The notes under the pieces: model-generated
What the model saw: only the letters and a program-made list of their open reading frames with translations
Told to the model about the DNA's origin: nothing
The model's database searches: none
Shown here: piece by piece, positions 1 through 9,086 of the stretch
How positions within the stretch are numbered: position 1 is the first letter of the stretch
Layout: each line of letters opens with the position of its first letter
Translations under genes and position numbers: made by a program
NCBI GenBank assembly: GCA_004151065.3
Contig: NWUY0300022654.1
Coordinates: 35,530-50,953 of the forward strand
Origin: Larix sibirica
Lineage: Eukaryota; Streptophyta; Pinopsida; Pinales; Pinaceae
Reading direction: 5' to 3'
Length of the DNA: 15,424 nt

Positions 1-2330
1 TTGAGTTGTTTTGGTTCCTTCTCTTCCTCACATTATTTGCTTGTGATCCATAAGTTGCTCCAAATTTCTATGCAATTGTTCAAAATAAGCCTCAATTTTT
101 ATGTATTTTTCCCACTTCGATATATATAGTACACATTGTAGCAATAAATATTTGTGGAAACTAACTAGGAATTAGTCTTCTAGGGATCATAATCTTGGGA
201 AGAAAAACCTAATTGGAATTCCTAACCTTTGCAGGCATTCCTTTCATGTTACTTTTCCTTCCTGTCACATGCCTCAAGTTTGTTCGTTATGATATTGTGC
301 TTAATAATCATTTCAATTTATCCAAGCTTCTTATATGGTAATAATGTTGTGATGGATTCATGCTTATAACGATATTATGACATGCTTATTTTGATGGAAA
401 CACATAGGTGTGATGTTTATTAAAATTTCTATAGGTCACCTGCAAAAAAAATACATGTGATCGTTTTTCAGTATGTGAACAAGGGTAATGGCATGGTTGG
501 TGGACAATTATTTTTGTTTATGGTGATGTGTTGTTCCTCGCCTCTTTATGATATACCTATAAACAAGTGTTAGTGTGAATGGTGTGCCAATGCCTATGTT
601 AAAGCTATATTGTATATTTTTAAGAGTCCATAGCATAAGTGATTTCAAGCTTATATTAATCAATAAAACTAATGGAGTCTTAGAATTGCCTCAATTACTA
701 GCACAAGTGGCAATAGTGCCAACTATTTACCTTGTTAACACAAGGTAGCATGATGGTTTCATTTGCAACTATATTTGGCAATTAAAATACATGAAAAAAG
801 TGTGCAACCTATCTTGCAATACACCATGTTAACACTTGAATTAAAAGCCATTTCTAGTATGTTTTTTTGTGGATAAATCACAATCCTTCATTCAAATTAA
901 ATGGTGGAGATTCAATGTCATTCTCACATATGCATTTGAACTAGATTTTGGTTCACTTTGATCTCTGGTTGGGTCTTTTATTTAGCTCTGCTAAGGCTGA
1001 GATCGAGCTCCTTTCCTTCGAATTGTGTGCACTGTTTCAAGGTCAAACTAGGGCACAACCCTGCTCATCTGGCTCTTGGTTGGAGGCCCAACTTGTTTTC
1101 TTGAGTTTGTCCCTCCTCTCTTCAGATCACAAAGTGGTGAGTGAGATCCAAGCTCCACTTAATAGTCAAAACTTGTATGCTATGTGGTGACATACTTGAA
1201 GGCGTTCTCAACCTGGTTAATTGTTGGTGCTCTCAATCAAGCCATGGAGAGCATACTCATAACCAAGTTGGATTCAAACTCCAGCAATGGACAAGAGGTA
1301 GGATACAACACCACATATGGATCATTAAATTATTCACCCTATAGGTTAAAAGGTCTTAGAAGAATCAATCCCTTCAACTTGGGAAAAATATTTGGAAACC
1401 AAACAAGCACCATGCTTATAAATACTAATGTCACATTATTTTGGCAAACTAGGGTCCAATTAGGTGTCTAACAAGGTTCCAATTTAGTCTAGCGTTGGTA
1501 TTTCTCACCTGTAGGTCTTAATCAATGGTGAACTTTGGCATTAATGGTTCTAAGTTTTTCCTTGCTTGAACTTGTAGGTCTTAATCAATGGTGACCTCTA
1601 GCATCTTAATGTGTAGGTGTTAGTTAACCTTCTCCAACTCATCAAAACCTTGCTCAAATTTCCCAACCCACTACACAACTTGCTCGGTGGTTAGCATGGT
1701 CATACACAACAAATATGCAGCCAATTAAGTACAAACATTAGATATATGTGCTTGTGCACAAGGCCTAGAAACTCGAGGTGTTCTCCAAATGATAGTTCCA
1801 ACACTTAGCACTAATTTTTTGGGTATTTTGTTTTATATTGAAGAGTTCCTTCTCTATGGTTCTTAGGAAAGATATGTAGGAGAGTTCCCTCCATGATAAA
1901 ACTGCTAATGGTTTATGTTGATTCTCAACATCAACATGTTCTGAAGTGTTAGAACATGACGCTAGTGGAGAACCAATTAAAAATTTTGCAAGATCATTAT
2001 GTAAGTTTCGTCATGTCCAATTCAATGTAATTGTCACGTACATATCTTATTTCACCAATTTTGTTGTCATATGACCCCCTCGGTAGAGTCCCCAAGTTGC
2101 ATCTCTATGTTGCCATATCGTGGTTGAGTCAAGTTGTGGCGAATTAGTCGTATTTTCATCAGGGCACCTTCATGTCAGGTAATCAATGTCATTATGTTCA
2201 GCTCGGTGTGTCGATCATGCTTATATTTCATTTAGCCAAAACTGATTCTGTTTGACCCTTTTGGCACTCTGTCAAAGTTTCGACACGTCATGGTCATTAG
2301 AGTCTCGATAATTAAAATTCGCCATTTTTA
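1..2330. other. Intergenic DNA, no gene recognised
   Basis: This AT-rich stretch has no reading frame with recognisable protein motifs. The longest open frames (948-1190, 1184-1471) start in ordinary sequence, overlap each other and show no domain that I know. They lie in a locally less AT-rich patch around 950-1350 that could be old transposon sequence. I saw no tRNA, rRNA or clear promoter. The only internal structure I can support is the 22-bp direct repeat near 1510-1594, listed separately. Confidence 0.6.
1510..1594. repeat. 22-bp direct repeat, two identical copies 63 bp apart
   Basis: The string TGTAGGTCTTAATCAATGGT plus GA occurs at 1510-1531 and again at 1573-1594 with no mismatch. 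The spacer is 41 bp. The sequences outside the 22 bp do not match well, so this is a short local duplication. No function is suggested by the sequence. Confidence 0.85.
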
Positions 2331-3040
2331 CATCCTCCATTAATTCTCCAGATGCATCTATTAATCATCAACCCATCATACCTATAATAAAAAAGAACTC
2401 TTCCCCCTATTTTCATACTTATTTCCTAAACTTCCCCATTCTCCTGTAAAAGTCCAATCGTCTTTCACATTAATCCTATTTTTCATGAAAATCCCTTTCT
2501 TTCTCTCTAACCCTTTTCCATTTATCCACTTTTCAATTCTTGTTATTCCCTATCCTCTGTATCCTTATAGTCCCCACCTATCCAATCTTGTAGTCTCACT
2601 TTACCCTTTATTATATGCTTCCATTATCCCAAATAAGCAAAGGTATTAAAGTTCCCACACCTTTCCAAAATTAAAAGCTACCCCACTCTAATCATTCCAA
2701 TATATATTAAAAAAAGTAAAACCTTTCAATGTGTATCCCCACCACTCTAATCATTCCAATATATATTAAAGAAAAGTAAAACATTTCAATGTGTATCCCC
2801 ACCAATCTAATCATTCCAATATATATTAAATAAAAGTAAAACCTTTCAATGTGTATCCCCTCTCCGTGATCCTACCTTTCAAAATTACATGGAATATTAA
2901 AATAAAAATAATACTCTACTCCCTCTTTTATTGAAAAGTGCACCTTTTGTCCCCTTAAGCCACTTTATTCCTTTGAAATATGTTTATGAACCCCTTTAAT
3001 TTATGAATCTTATTCCTACATCCACTTCTTTAAGATGCAC
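2330..3040. other. G-poor, pyrimidine-rich intergenic stretch
   Basis: On the plus strand this ~700-bp stretch is made almost entirely of C, T and A, with runs such as TTTCTTTCTCTCTAACCC and CCCTATCC and very few G. No open reading frame or known motif is present. It contains the 60-bp tandem array at 2681-2860. It is followed, after ~400 bp, by a block with the opposite skew (3440-3860, G/A-rich). No gene is seen. Confidence 0.6.
2681..2860. repeat. Tandem array, 60-bp unit, three copies
   Basis: Three head-to-tail copies share the core CTAATCATTCCAATATATAT followed by TAAA, AAAGTAAAAC, TTTCAATG and TGTATCCCC. The copies run about 2681-2736 (56 bp, slightly short at its left end), 2737-2796 and 2797-2856, and then a fourth CCCC. 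They differ at only a few positions, for example AAAAAAAG/AAAGAAAAG/AAATAAAAG, so the array is fairly young. It is non-coding minisatellite-type DNA. Confidence 0.92.
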
Positions 3041-3294
3041 GAATCCAAAACACATTTGTATTTCCTTCCTCGCAGGGAATTACGTAATTGGCTCGGTTTT
3101 GGGAGTTGTGTCCCAAAAAAGGGGTTTTATGATATGCTTTTACACCGAAATCAACCAGTTTTCCTAACTTTTTCGCATCACCCTCTTATTGTCCGAAAAC
3201 ATATTTTTGTTTTGCCATTATGACATCGCTCTGACATTTGTTGCAATCAATGTTGTATTATGTAAACCACTCTGTTGCAATCGATGCATGAGTG

Positions 3295-3324
3295 GGCGTG
3301 GGATAATTGGCACTCAAATCGTCC
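3295..3324 (+). repeat. Dispersed 24-30 bp motif, copy 1 (forward)
   Basis: This copy contains GATAATTGGCACTCAAATCG followed by TCC. It matches the reverse complement of 6430-6459 at about 27 of 30 positions and the reverse complement of 3779-3801 at 21 of 23. It lies upstream of and opposite to the other two copies, an arrangement like terminal inverted repeats. I found no clear target-site duplication outside it. Confidence 0.8.
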
Positions 3325-3439
3325 TGTTTTTCTGGCGATTTGTTTCTTAGATTCGGTTATAAAAACTAGTGGAATTGTAGTTCTACCCCATTTACTGCGG
3401 AACTATGCCATGGAACTGTGCCCCTAGGGGTTTTGACCC

Positions 3440-3860
3440 ATTTTAAGACAGGGGTATGAAAAGCGGGAGCACACGGGAGGAATGGACACGCAGATAAGGG
3501 GTATGAAGGTGGCTACTAGCGCGTAGGTGGAAGCGATAGGGGTGGCTGGTGAAGATGATAGGGATGGCTGCGTAGAGAAGACGTAGAGGGTCAACAACGA
3601 GGGGAGATGGAGGGGGGGAAGTTGTGGTGTAGAGAGAAGGTGATGCGGATTGAGTGCAGGTGGATGGAGGTGGGGTCATGAGGATGGGAGGAGTCAAAGG
3701 GGGAGCTGAAGGGCGCTGGAATGCAGAAAGGCGTGAAGGACGAAACGTGGAGCGATGGCCGAGGAGGGGGGAGGTGTGGGGCGATTTGAGTGCCAGTTAT
3801 CCGAATAACAACACGGGAGGAGTGAGTGTGAGAATGGGCAATGGCCACGTTATGGTCAAA
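3440..3860. other. G/A-rich block without a supported gene
   Basis: The plus strand is strongly purine-rich here (runs such as GGAGGGGGGGAAG and GAGGAGGGGGGAGG). It has a clearly higher G content than its surroundings. Open frames on both strands (minus 3443-3697 and 3591-3848, plus 3654-3872) translate to Pro/Ser/Thr-rich or Gly/Arg-rich low-complexity peptides, as expected from composition alone. I do not call a gene. The block lies between two inverted copies of the 24-bp motif (3302-3324 and 3778-3801), so it may be part of a non-autonomous element. Confidence 0.5.
3778..3801 (-). repeat. Dispersed 24-bp motif, copy 2 (inverted)
   Basis: The plus strand reads GGGGCGATTTGAGTGCCAGT plus TATC. 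It is identical over 24 bp to 6429-6452 and is the near-exact inverse of 3302-3324. Copies 1 and 2 would bound a ~500-bp segment. Confidence 0.85.
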
Positions 3861-3953
3861 GACTGTATATAAGGATGGCTAAAAGCCAGTGTGAGGTTAA
3901 AAACTTGAATCCCAAAGAAACTTTCACAATTTGGCCACAAGATGGAATCAGCT

Positions 3954-4453
3954 GCTCTGATATCAATATTGTGTTTCGTATCAGGTTCACACTCAAAAGC
4001 TATTTACATGAATAGACTAATAGAAAATAATTCATGTCAAAGAAGATAAATATTTATTGAATATGATTGATAATTACATAAGAATAAGAGTACCATATTT
4101 ATATAACTCGTAAATCAAGGGTTTCTTCAGCTCAGCCTTAACCATCTCATGGGTTTTCCTTTGGGTTACCTGCAACCAATACATCATAACCAGGGTTTTA
4201 GCTTACCTTTAACCATTACAACATATCCAGGGTTTTGGCTTAGCCTTAACTTTTACAAGTGGTTTTTGGTTTACCACAAACCAGTACAGGAAAATTACTT
4301 ATGATTTGATTTACTCAAAGAAATGACTCAAGTAGAATAGACTTACCCCTCTTTCCTAAACATATGACTTTTTGAATTTCTCCTTAATAACAACTTGACT
4401 TTTGAAGACCAACTAACTCATGGACCTTTTTATGTGAGAGTTATTGTTGTACA
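3954..4453 (-). mobile_element. Candidate LTR end with tRNA-iMet-type primer binding site
   Basis: Read on the minus strand, 3965-3954 is TGATATCAGAGC. This differs at one position from TGGTATCAGAGC, the usual plant LTR-retrotransposon primer binding site complementary to initiator tRNA-Met. Just upstream on that strand the sequence ends in ACACA (about 3970-3974), as an LTR ending in CA would. Further upstream are a TATA-like TATATAAATATGG (4105-4093) and an AATAAA-type signal (4058-4053), in the order expected for LTR U3-R-U5. The outer LTR border is uncertain; TGTACAAC ending at 4453 is one guess. No matching second LTR was found, so this may be a solo or truncated LTR. Confidence 0.45.
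4118..4290. repeat. Imperfect ~35-bp repeats inside the candidate LTR
   Basis: Five degenerate units have a shared pattern GGGTTTT-GCTTA-CCTTAACC-TACAA. They begin at about 4118, 4151, 4192, 4229 and 4260. The two best units (4192-4228 and 4229-4259) share CAGGGTTTT, GCTTA and CCTTAAC or CTTTAACC. On the minus strand they precede the TATA-like box, where U3 enhancer-type repeats lie in some plant LTRs. That role is inference. Confidence 0.6.
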
Positions 4454-4463
4454 TTATAATATT

Positions 4464-5532
4464 TCACCTTGTAGAATCTTTGCAACATAGAAGTAACTTT
4501 TCTCCATTCCTACACATCAATCCATCCACATTGTACCATATAGGCTTTGATAATTTTTTGTCCCAACATTTGTGATGATCATGACTGGTAGAACCACAAA
4601 TATTGCAAGGATGCAAATTCCAACATTTTTCTTTTACATGTCATGTTTTGCCACAACGACTGCAACATTGTTCTTATTTATGCACTTGGTTTGTCGATGT
4701 TGTCTTTGCTCCATTTTTGTTGTTGTTGTTGTTGTTGTTGTTGTTTTTAGATATTCTGACTTCCGCTTCTACAAATTTCATGTCATCGTGACTTGTGTGA
4801 CCTTCATAATCGAGGCCTTCATTTTTTGGTTGTATACATATTTCTATGGCCTTTTGGATGTCTTGCCCATTCTTGCCTAAACTTTTCCCATCATAATCCA
4901 TTTTATTCACGAGTTTGAACTTTGGAACCAATCCCCTTCGTATGCTTTTTAAGAAAAACAATTTAATCTTGTTCATTATTAGGTTCATCTTTAGAATTAT
5001 CATCCTCAACATGAGTTCCATCTTCAGATATATCAATAGGATCATTGTGTTGAGTCTCATAACATGAGAGAGACACATGTACCTCATTATCAATCAAAAC
5101 GTTGTTATCACATGAACCATCAAGCTTTGGAATCAAGTTATTTGTGTCACAAATTGCATCACATGTTACATTTTTTGGGTTCACTCTTCTTACTTCACAT
5201 TTAGGTGCTAACAACACATTTTCCTTTGCCAACAAACCTCGTTGCAAGATTCTATCATTTGATCTGTCTTATCATGAAGTTTTAGGGGATCATTTACCCA
5301 TTCATCCAATGATTCCAGCCTTTCTTCTAGTTTACTTATGTGTTCTCTGGTGAAATCAATAAATTCTTTTTAAAAAAATGCCTCTTATTGAATTGTCTAG
5401 TTTGTTTTGTTTATGGAGCTTGTCAATTTCATGAAGAGAATCATCAAGATCCTATTGAAGAAGTTCAATCTCATGGTTAGCATTTTTAGTCATTTGCCTC
5501 ATTTACCCATTATGAATTGCCAACTTAATCAT
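4464..5532 (-). pseudogene. Decayed coding region: coiled coil, G-patch, two CCHC zinc knuckles (retroelement-like)
   Basis: The minus strand reads as protein in several pieces that switch frame. Positions 5532-5375 give a charged, Leu-rich helical stretch (HEIELLQ, a stop, then DLDDSLHEIDKLHK). Positions 5366-5240 continue it (FTREHISKLEERLESLDEWV). Positions 5247-4963 give an acidic stretch in another frame. Positions 5093-4464 then hold a G-patch-like segment at ~4910-4803 (MDYDGKSLGKNGQDI...EGLDY), a nine-Asn run, and two CX2CX4HX4C zinc knuckles at 4664-4623 and 4607-4566. Stops interrupt the last part (4674-4676 and 4641-4643, the second inside knuckle 1). At least three frameshifts are needed. 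CCHC knuckles typify Gag nucleocapsid, and a G-patch next to retroviral-type domains is known, so I infer an old retroelement gag-like relic. A decayed host RNA-binding gene is the alternative. No reverse transcriptase or integrase motif was found nearby. Confidence 0.6.
4717..4743. repeat. (TTG)9 microsatellite
   Basis: Nine uninterrupted TTG units lie at 4717-4743. On the minus strand they encode the poly-Asn run between the G-patch-like segment and the zinc knuckles of the decayed coding region, so the array arose within, or expanded in, a former coding sequence. Confidence 0.95.
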
Positions 5533-6299
5533 GCTCACTTGTCAAAAAACACAACAAACACAAAGTATCGGATACAACCGATCATACACCCATTAATCAA
5601 ATATAACAATTTTCAAGATATCGAGTACTATTGAACATGCACCAAAAATTTTCAACACTTCAAACCTTGTCCTCAAATAAAAACTTCACAGTATCAATGT
5701 CACTACTTACATTTAAACTCTTACTCGAAATTACTTGACTTACGTATTTTGCCTAAGCATAACTCTCAACTTGTAGTTCAACCTTAACTTTTAATTTTAC
5801 TTACCCACTTTGTCAAAGAGATTTCGTAACATAAACTTTACATGACTCTCTTCTCATTTACAATTGTAGTATGACTCGTATTTTTTATTTTTATATCTTT
5901 AATATGAACAATAGCTTTCATTCCCAATGTACATTCATGTAGGAACAATTCTTGTCAAGTGAATTACCTTCACGCCTCATTTAATCTTTATCAAGTCAAT
6001 GTTTAAACTTCTACCATTTTCAAAATTGTCAAGCAGTGCTCAACATAAGCCATACCTCATTCTCAATATAACAGTTTTAAAGATGGTACTTTGGGCAAAT
6101 TATTTTTTAGTGAATGTTGGATCTCCCCACGACAAGGCCTGGAATTTGACAGCCCCGTGGAATGTTTTTTTTTCATTTCAGAATCTATTTGACAGGTAAA
6201 TATAATACGGACACGTCAACATTGATTGGTATGAAAAATTTTAAGACATTTTGACATTTTCTGTCAAATATGTTAATACTTTTATATAACTAGCACAAC
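5533..6299. other. Intergenic DNA, no gene recognised
   Basis: This is AT-rich sequence with many stops in all frames. The open frames at 5407-5634 and 5999-6199 (plus) have no recognisable motif, and the first is antisense to the decayed minus-strand region. The stretch could hold more of the same decayed element upstream on the minus strand, but I could not recognise any domain. Confidence 0.5.
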
Positions 6300-6345
6300 C
6301 ACTTAACTTGTGGTTGGTGAACACCGATAGGTCACAAGTTAAGTG
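6300..6345. repeat. Perfect 13-bp inverted repeat with 20-nt spacer
   Basis: CACTTAACTTGTG at 6300-6312 is followed after 20 nt by its exact reverse complement CACAAGTTAAGTG at 6333-6345. The spacer contains a smaller GGTG-AA-CACC foldback. It could form a hairpin or mark a transposon terminus. No T-run follows it. Confidence 0.85.
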
Positions 6346-6427
6346 CCATGAACAAGTTATATATTGGTTTCGTTAAGGCTTTCATAGGTTGCAGTCATCT
6401 TTATGGGGAGTTGGAGACCTGTGTGGA

Positions 6428-6428
6428 N
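6428..6428. other. Ambiguous base N at a repeat edge
   Basis: A single N lies directly before the 24-bp motif copy at 6429-6452. The flanks GTGTGGA-N-GGGGCG resemble GTGTGGGGCG at 3775-3783, so the N is exactly where homology starts. It may mark a contig join. Confidence 0.7.
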
Positions 6429-6459
6429 GGGGCGATTTGAGTGCCAGTTATCACACGCC
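6429..6459 (-). repeat. Dispersed 24-30 bp motif, copy 3 (inverted)
   Basis: The first 24 bp are identical to 3778-3801. The whole 30 bp pairs in inverted orientation with 3295-3324 at about 27 of 30 positions. Copies 1 and 3 could therefore be terminal inverted repeats of a ~3.2-kb segment that contains the LTR-like and gag-like relics. Just beyond it, CACACGCCGCACGAGTGTGG is GC-rich with a CACAC/GTGTG foldback. Confidence 0.8.
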
Positions 6460-7120
6460 GCACGAGTGTGGCAAGCTACATGTTCTATCCATGTCACTCT
6501 TGAAGATGCAAATTTCAGCCATGAAGCTACAGGTGGATTGGTAATCTGAACTCTCTCATCTATAAATAAATAGTGTTGGATCGGTGAATATCATTATCCG
6601 ATTGTTAATTCATATTTGTGATCCAAGAATATAGGTTGTTGTTGCATCAGGAATATGTTTGTCAGTGTCCCTACAATTCTAATCATCCTTTTAGGTTTGT
6701 CCTTTCAAATTTTATTGCAGAACATCCAAGTTACAGAGATTATGTATCAAAGAATTTCAAATTTCACTAGATGATTGTGTTTTTCGTTTTAATTTCTGTT
6801 TTTTTGGAAGGAGCTGGTTTTTCTTGTGTATAAAAGGGATCACACGTGTCCAATATAAAAGGTGGCTGCATTACTAGAATCTTTACATTGTAAATTAAAA
6901 CATTATTACAAAAGTGGTCGAATTCTTGCAATAATCAAAGCGAGGAAGGCTTGTTAAAATCCTCGGATTTAAAGCAACCCCACACCACGTGGAACAATAG
7001 TGATGGCAGCTTGGAAATGGTAGAAGTGACTGAAGATTCGAGGAGCATAATTCTGAAGATCATCGTGGAAAATATTGCAGGAAGTTAGGGGAGAGACTCC
7101 TATTGTTGTGCGGGGACCAG
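6460..7120. other. Intergenic DNA with promoter-like words but no gene
   Basis: No coding region is supported. Promoter-like words are present: TATAAATAAATAG near 6561, TATAAAAG at 6829-6836 and a perfect G-box palindrome ACACGTGT at 6842-6849. No open reading frame follows any of them, so I do not call a promoter. The minus-strand frame 6969-7217 has no known domain and runs across the border of flanking repeat A. Confidence 0.45.
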
Positions 7121-8037
7121 TAGTGGTGATGGTTCCCGTCACATCAACACCCAATACATGAACACTTAAACACCATTTACCCACAAGAAGGTATTCTTTA
7201 AATGCATAAACAACCATTAAATTAAGTTCAAAAAGTCTTCATTAAATGACTAGGCCAACAGCTATCACCAAAGAGTCACTTTAATGCCAATAGTACAAAA
7301 CATCTTGTCCCAATGATATCCAATCAAGTGCTGACATAAATACCAAATAAAACAACAAAACATCCTATCTTGCTAAATCTACAAGTACGTATTTCCCATC
7401 AGATCAACCCTCATAGATTGCCTTTGGAGCAGCAATCCACAGCAAGCAAGCCCTTGTATCCCATCATCCATTAACACCTGCAAGCTACAAATGGCCTAGA
7501 GGTCAGCTTCCGGTCCATGTTTTCTCAACAATCCAAACCTCCCAATGCAATAAATGATACCAATCCTATAAAACAACATCAAATCATCAATTAAACTCTT
7601 TGAAAGCACATGGATCAACAAATTATAATTCTCAACCATTGGATAAGAGTCAACTCAATCCTAGACACTCATTCTGAAATTCATGTTTGCAATCCATGTC
7701 AATTCCATGAACCAATAAGTTTGAACAACAAAAAAACTATAAATAAAAGCTCTTTGCCTACAATTGACTCCTATTTGCATCCTAGGAATTCAAATAGTGC
7801 ATCAGAAACAGTCAATAGACCAGACATGCATACATTGCATCAACACTATCAACAGTATTGCAGTGCATCAATACTATCAACATTCATACAATTTCCAGGT
7901 TTCAGATCAATCAACCTCTTACATTTACTGTTTCATGTTATTCCTTCTATGTTTTAGAAACATTATCTATGTTCTGTTCCAGGTTTCAGAAGCAATAATG
8001 TGCATGATGCTAAATAATAATGTTGTAACATTGTCTT
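7121..8037 (+). repeat. Flanking direct repeat, copy A
   Basis: This ~0.92-kb segment recurs in the same orientation at 11937-12936. Identity is about 85% by eye in a 150-bp sample (7400-7560 against 12184-12350), with several small indels. Matching landmarks include GTTCCCGTCACATCA at the left, GATTGCCTTTGGAGCAGCAA and CAACAATCCAAAC in the middle, and GCAATAATGTGCATGATGCT at the right. Homology stops exactly at the N at 8038. Open frames in it (7610-7957, 7764-8063) are not preserved in copy B, so it is probably non-coding. A and B bracket the DUF247 locus. Confidence 0.9.
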
Positions 8038-8038
8038 N
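8038..8038. other. Ambiguous base N at the end of repeat A
   Basis: A single N lies exactly where copy A stops matching copy B. Copy B continues TTGTCTTTGTTCTC, whereas A reads TTGTCTT-N-CCCTTCAC. This is the second of three Ns that coincide with a homology edge. Confidence 0.75.
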
Positions 8039-8111
8039 CCCTTCACAAAAGATAGTTAGCTAAAATTTTAAATCGTATTTGACGATCAAAATGCCTCATA
8101 ACGGCCATTTT

Positions 8112-8366
8112 AACCGTCAAATTCCATCACTGCTCAACAATGAAATGATCCCTGTGCTAAAACTTGAAAGTTCCTCTATAATATTTGTTTTAGATAATAT
8201 TTTTTTTTTTCACACCAAAAATTAATTACCATCAAATTCCATCACTGCTCAATAATCAAATGACCCTTGTGCTAAAACTTAAAAGTTTCTCTATGAAAGC
8301 TCGCACGCATTGTGGATATGATATTTGTTTTAGATAATTTTTTTTTTCACACCAAAAATTAATTAC
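8112..8366. repeat. Tandem duplication, two ~116/139-bp copies
   Basis: Copy 1 (8112-8227) and copy 2 (8228-8366) share ATCAAATTCCATCACTGCTC (ACCGTCAAATTCC in copy 1), the string GTGCTAAAACTT, ATATTTGTTTTAGATAAT, a T-run and CACACCAAAAATTAATTAC. Copy 2 carries about 25 extra bases (AAAGCTCGCACGCATTGTGG plus flanks) after CTCTATG. They may have been inserted in copy 2 or deleted from copy 1. Confidence 0.9.
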
Positions 8367-9086
8367 TGTACTTTATTAATAGAATATAAGGTGGTTAAAG
8401 TAAAGGCAATGCTACCATACCATATAACAGTCAATAGAGAAAAGGTTACCATGACATACCAGTTAATACAGAAACTAAACAAGGACAACCTTAACAATAA
8501 GATTTATAAGAACACATATGAAGGATCGGAGAAGACCAATACAACCATCTAACTAAAGAGCCAATAAACAACAGAAAAATATTACCATGTCCAGTGGAAC
8601 AAGCATCTACTAACCTAAGCTACAACCAAAAGTAAAAATTACAAATACCGAAAATAAAAATAGCAAATATTAACCAATACAGCAGTCAGGAACAAATGGG
8701 CCCACCAAAAAATCGACTAGTGTGGAAAATATTCCAATGACCAGGGCAAGGCTGAGATAGGCCATCAGCAATGTCATTGTGTTCCCCAAAAATATTAAGT
8801 TTTAGATAATATTTAATATTTGAGCTACTCCAAATCTTGTGGGATTAGTGAAAACGTGAATACAATTTTTTGATAACATTTAATATTTGAAGCGCTTTAG
8901 AAAACGTGAAGAGTATTAACCGTGACAGTACAGTGGTCAATATTATATTCTTTTGTTAAAGACACAAGTCATGCTTTCTTATCGAATCGAACAGTTGTAC
9001 AAGGCATAAATTGTTGGTTTAGCCTTCATCTTTTCCGCATCTCTTAATGATCTGTAGGTGCTGTTTTATGCATTGCGAATAAAGAT
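8367..9086. other. Intergenic DNA upstream of the DUF247 locus
   Basis: No gene is recognised. The sequence is A-rich on the plus strand from 8400 to 8700 with frequent stops. It contains the short imperfect repeat at 8801-8912 and then grades into the putative promoter region of the DUF247 gene. Confidence 0.5.
8801..8912. repeat. Short imperfect tandem repeat
   Basis: GATAATATTTAATATTTGAG (from 8805) with AAAACGTGAA downstream recurs as GATAACATTTAATATTTGAA (from 8872) with AAAACGTGAA downstream. The inner part of the second copy is shorter. This is a local duplication upstream of the DUF247 promoter. Confidence 0.75.

Noticed and set aside
1938-1959. 7-bp inverted repeat ATGTTCT...AGAACAT
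   Set aside because: It is short enough to arise by chance in AT-rich DNA, with no supporting context.
3302-3801. A complete ~500-bp MITE bounded by the inverted 24-bp motif
   Set aside because: No target-site duplication is seen outside the inverted copies, and a third copy offers a competing pairing. It is kept only as a possibility in the findings.
3443-3872. Overlapping open frames on both strands giving Pro/Ser/Thr-rich and Gly/Arg-rich peptides
   Set aside because: They are explained by the G/A-rich composition, which removes stop codons. There are no motifs, and three frames are open over the same DNA.
4572-4880. Plus-strand frame with a run of Val and hydrophobic residues, like a membrane protein
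   Set aside because: The poly-Val comes from the TTG microsatellite, and the frame is antisense to the better-supported zinc-knuckle/G-patch relic.
6969-7217. 82-codon minus-strand frame
   Set aside because: It has no recognised domain and crosses the border of repeat A. The matching part in repeat B is shifted by indels, so there is no sign of selection for protein.
7610-8063. Plus-strand frames inside repeat A (and 12478-12717 in repeat B)
   Set aside because: The equivalent frames are not conserved between A and B, and no motifs are present. The frames reflect non-coding repeat sequence.
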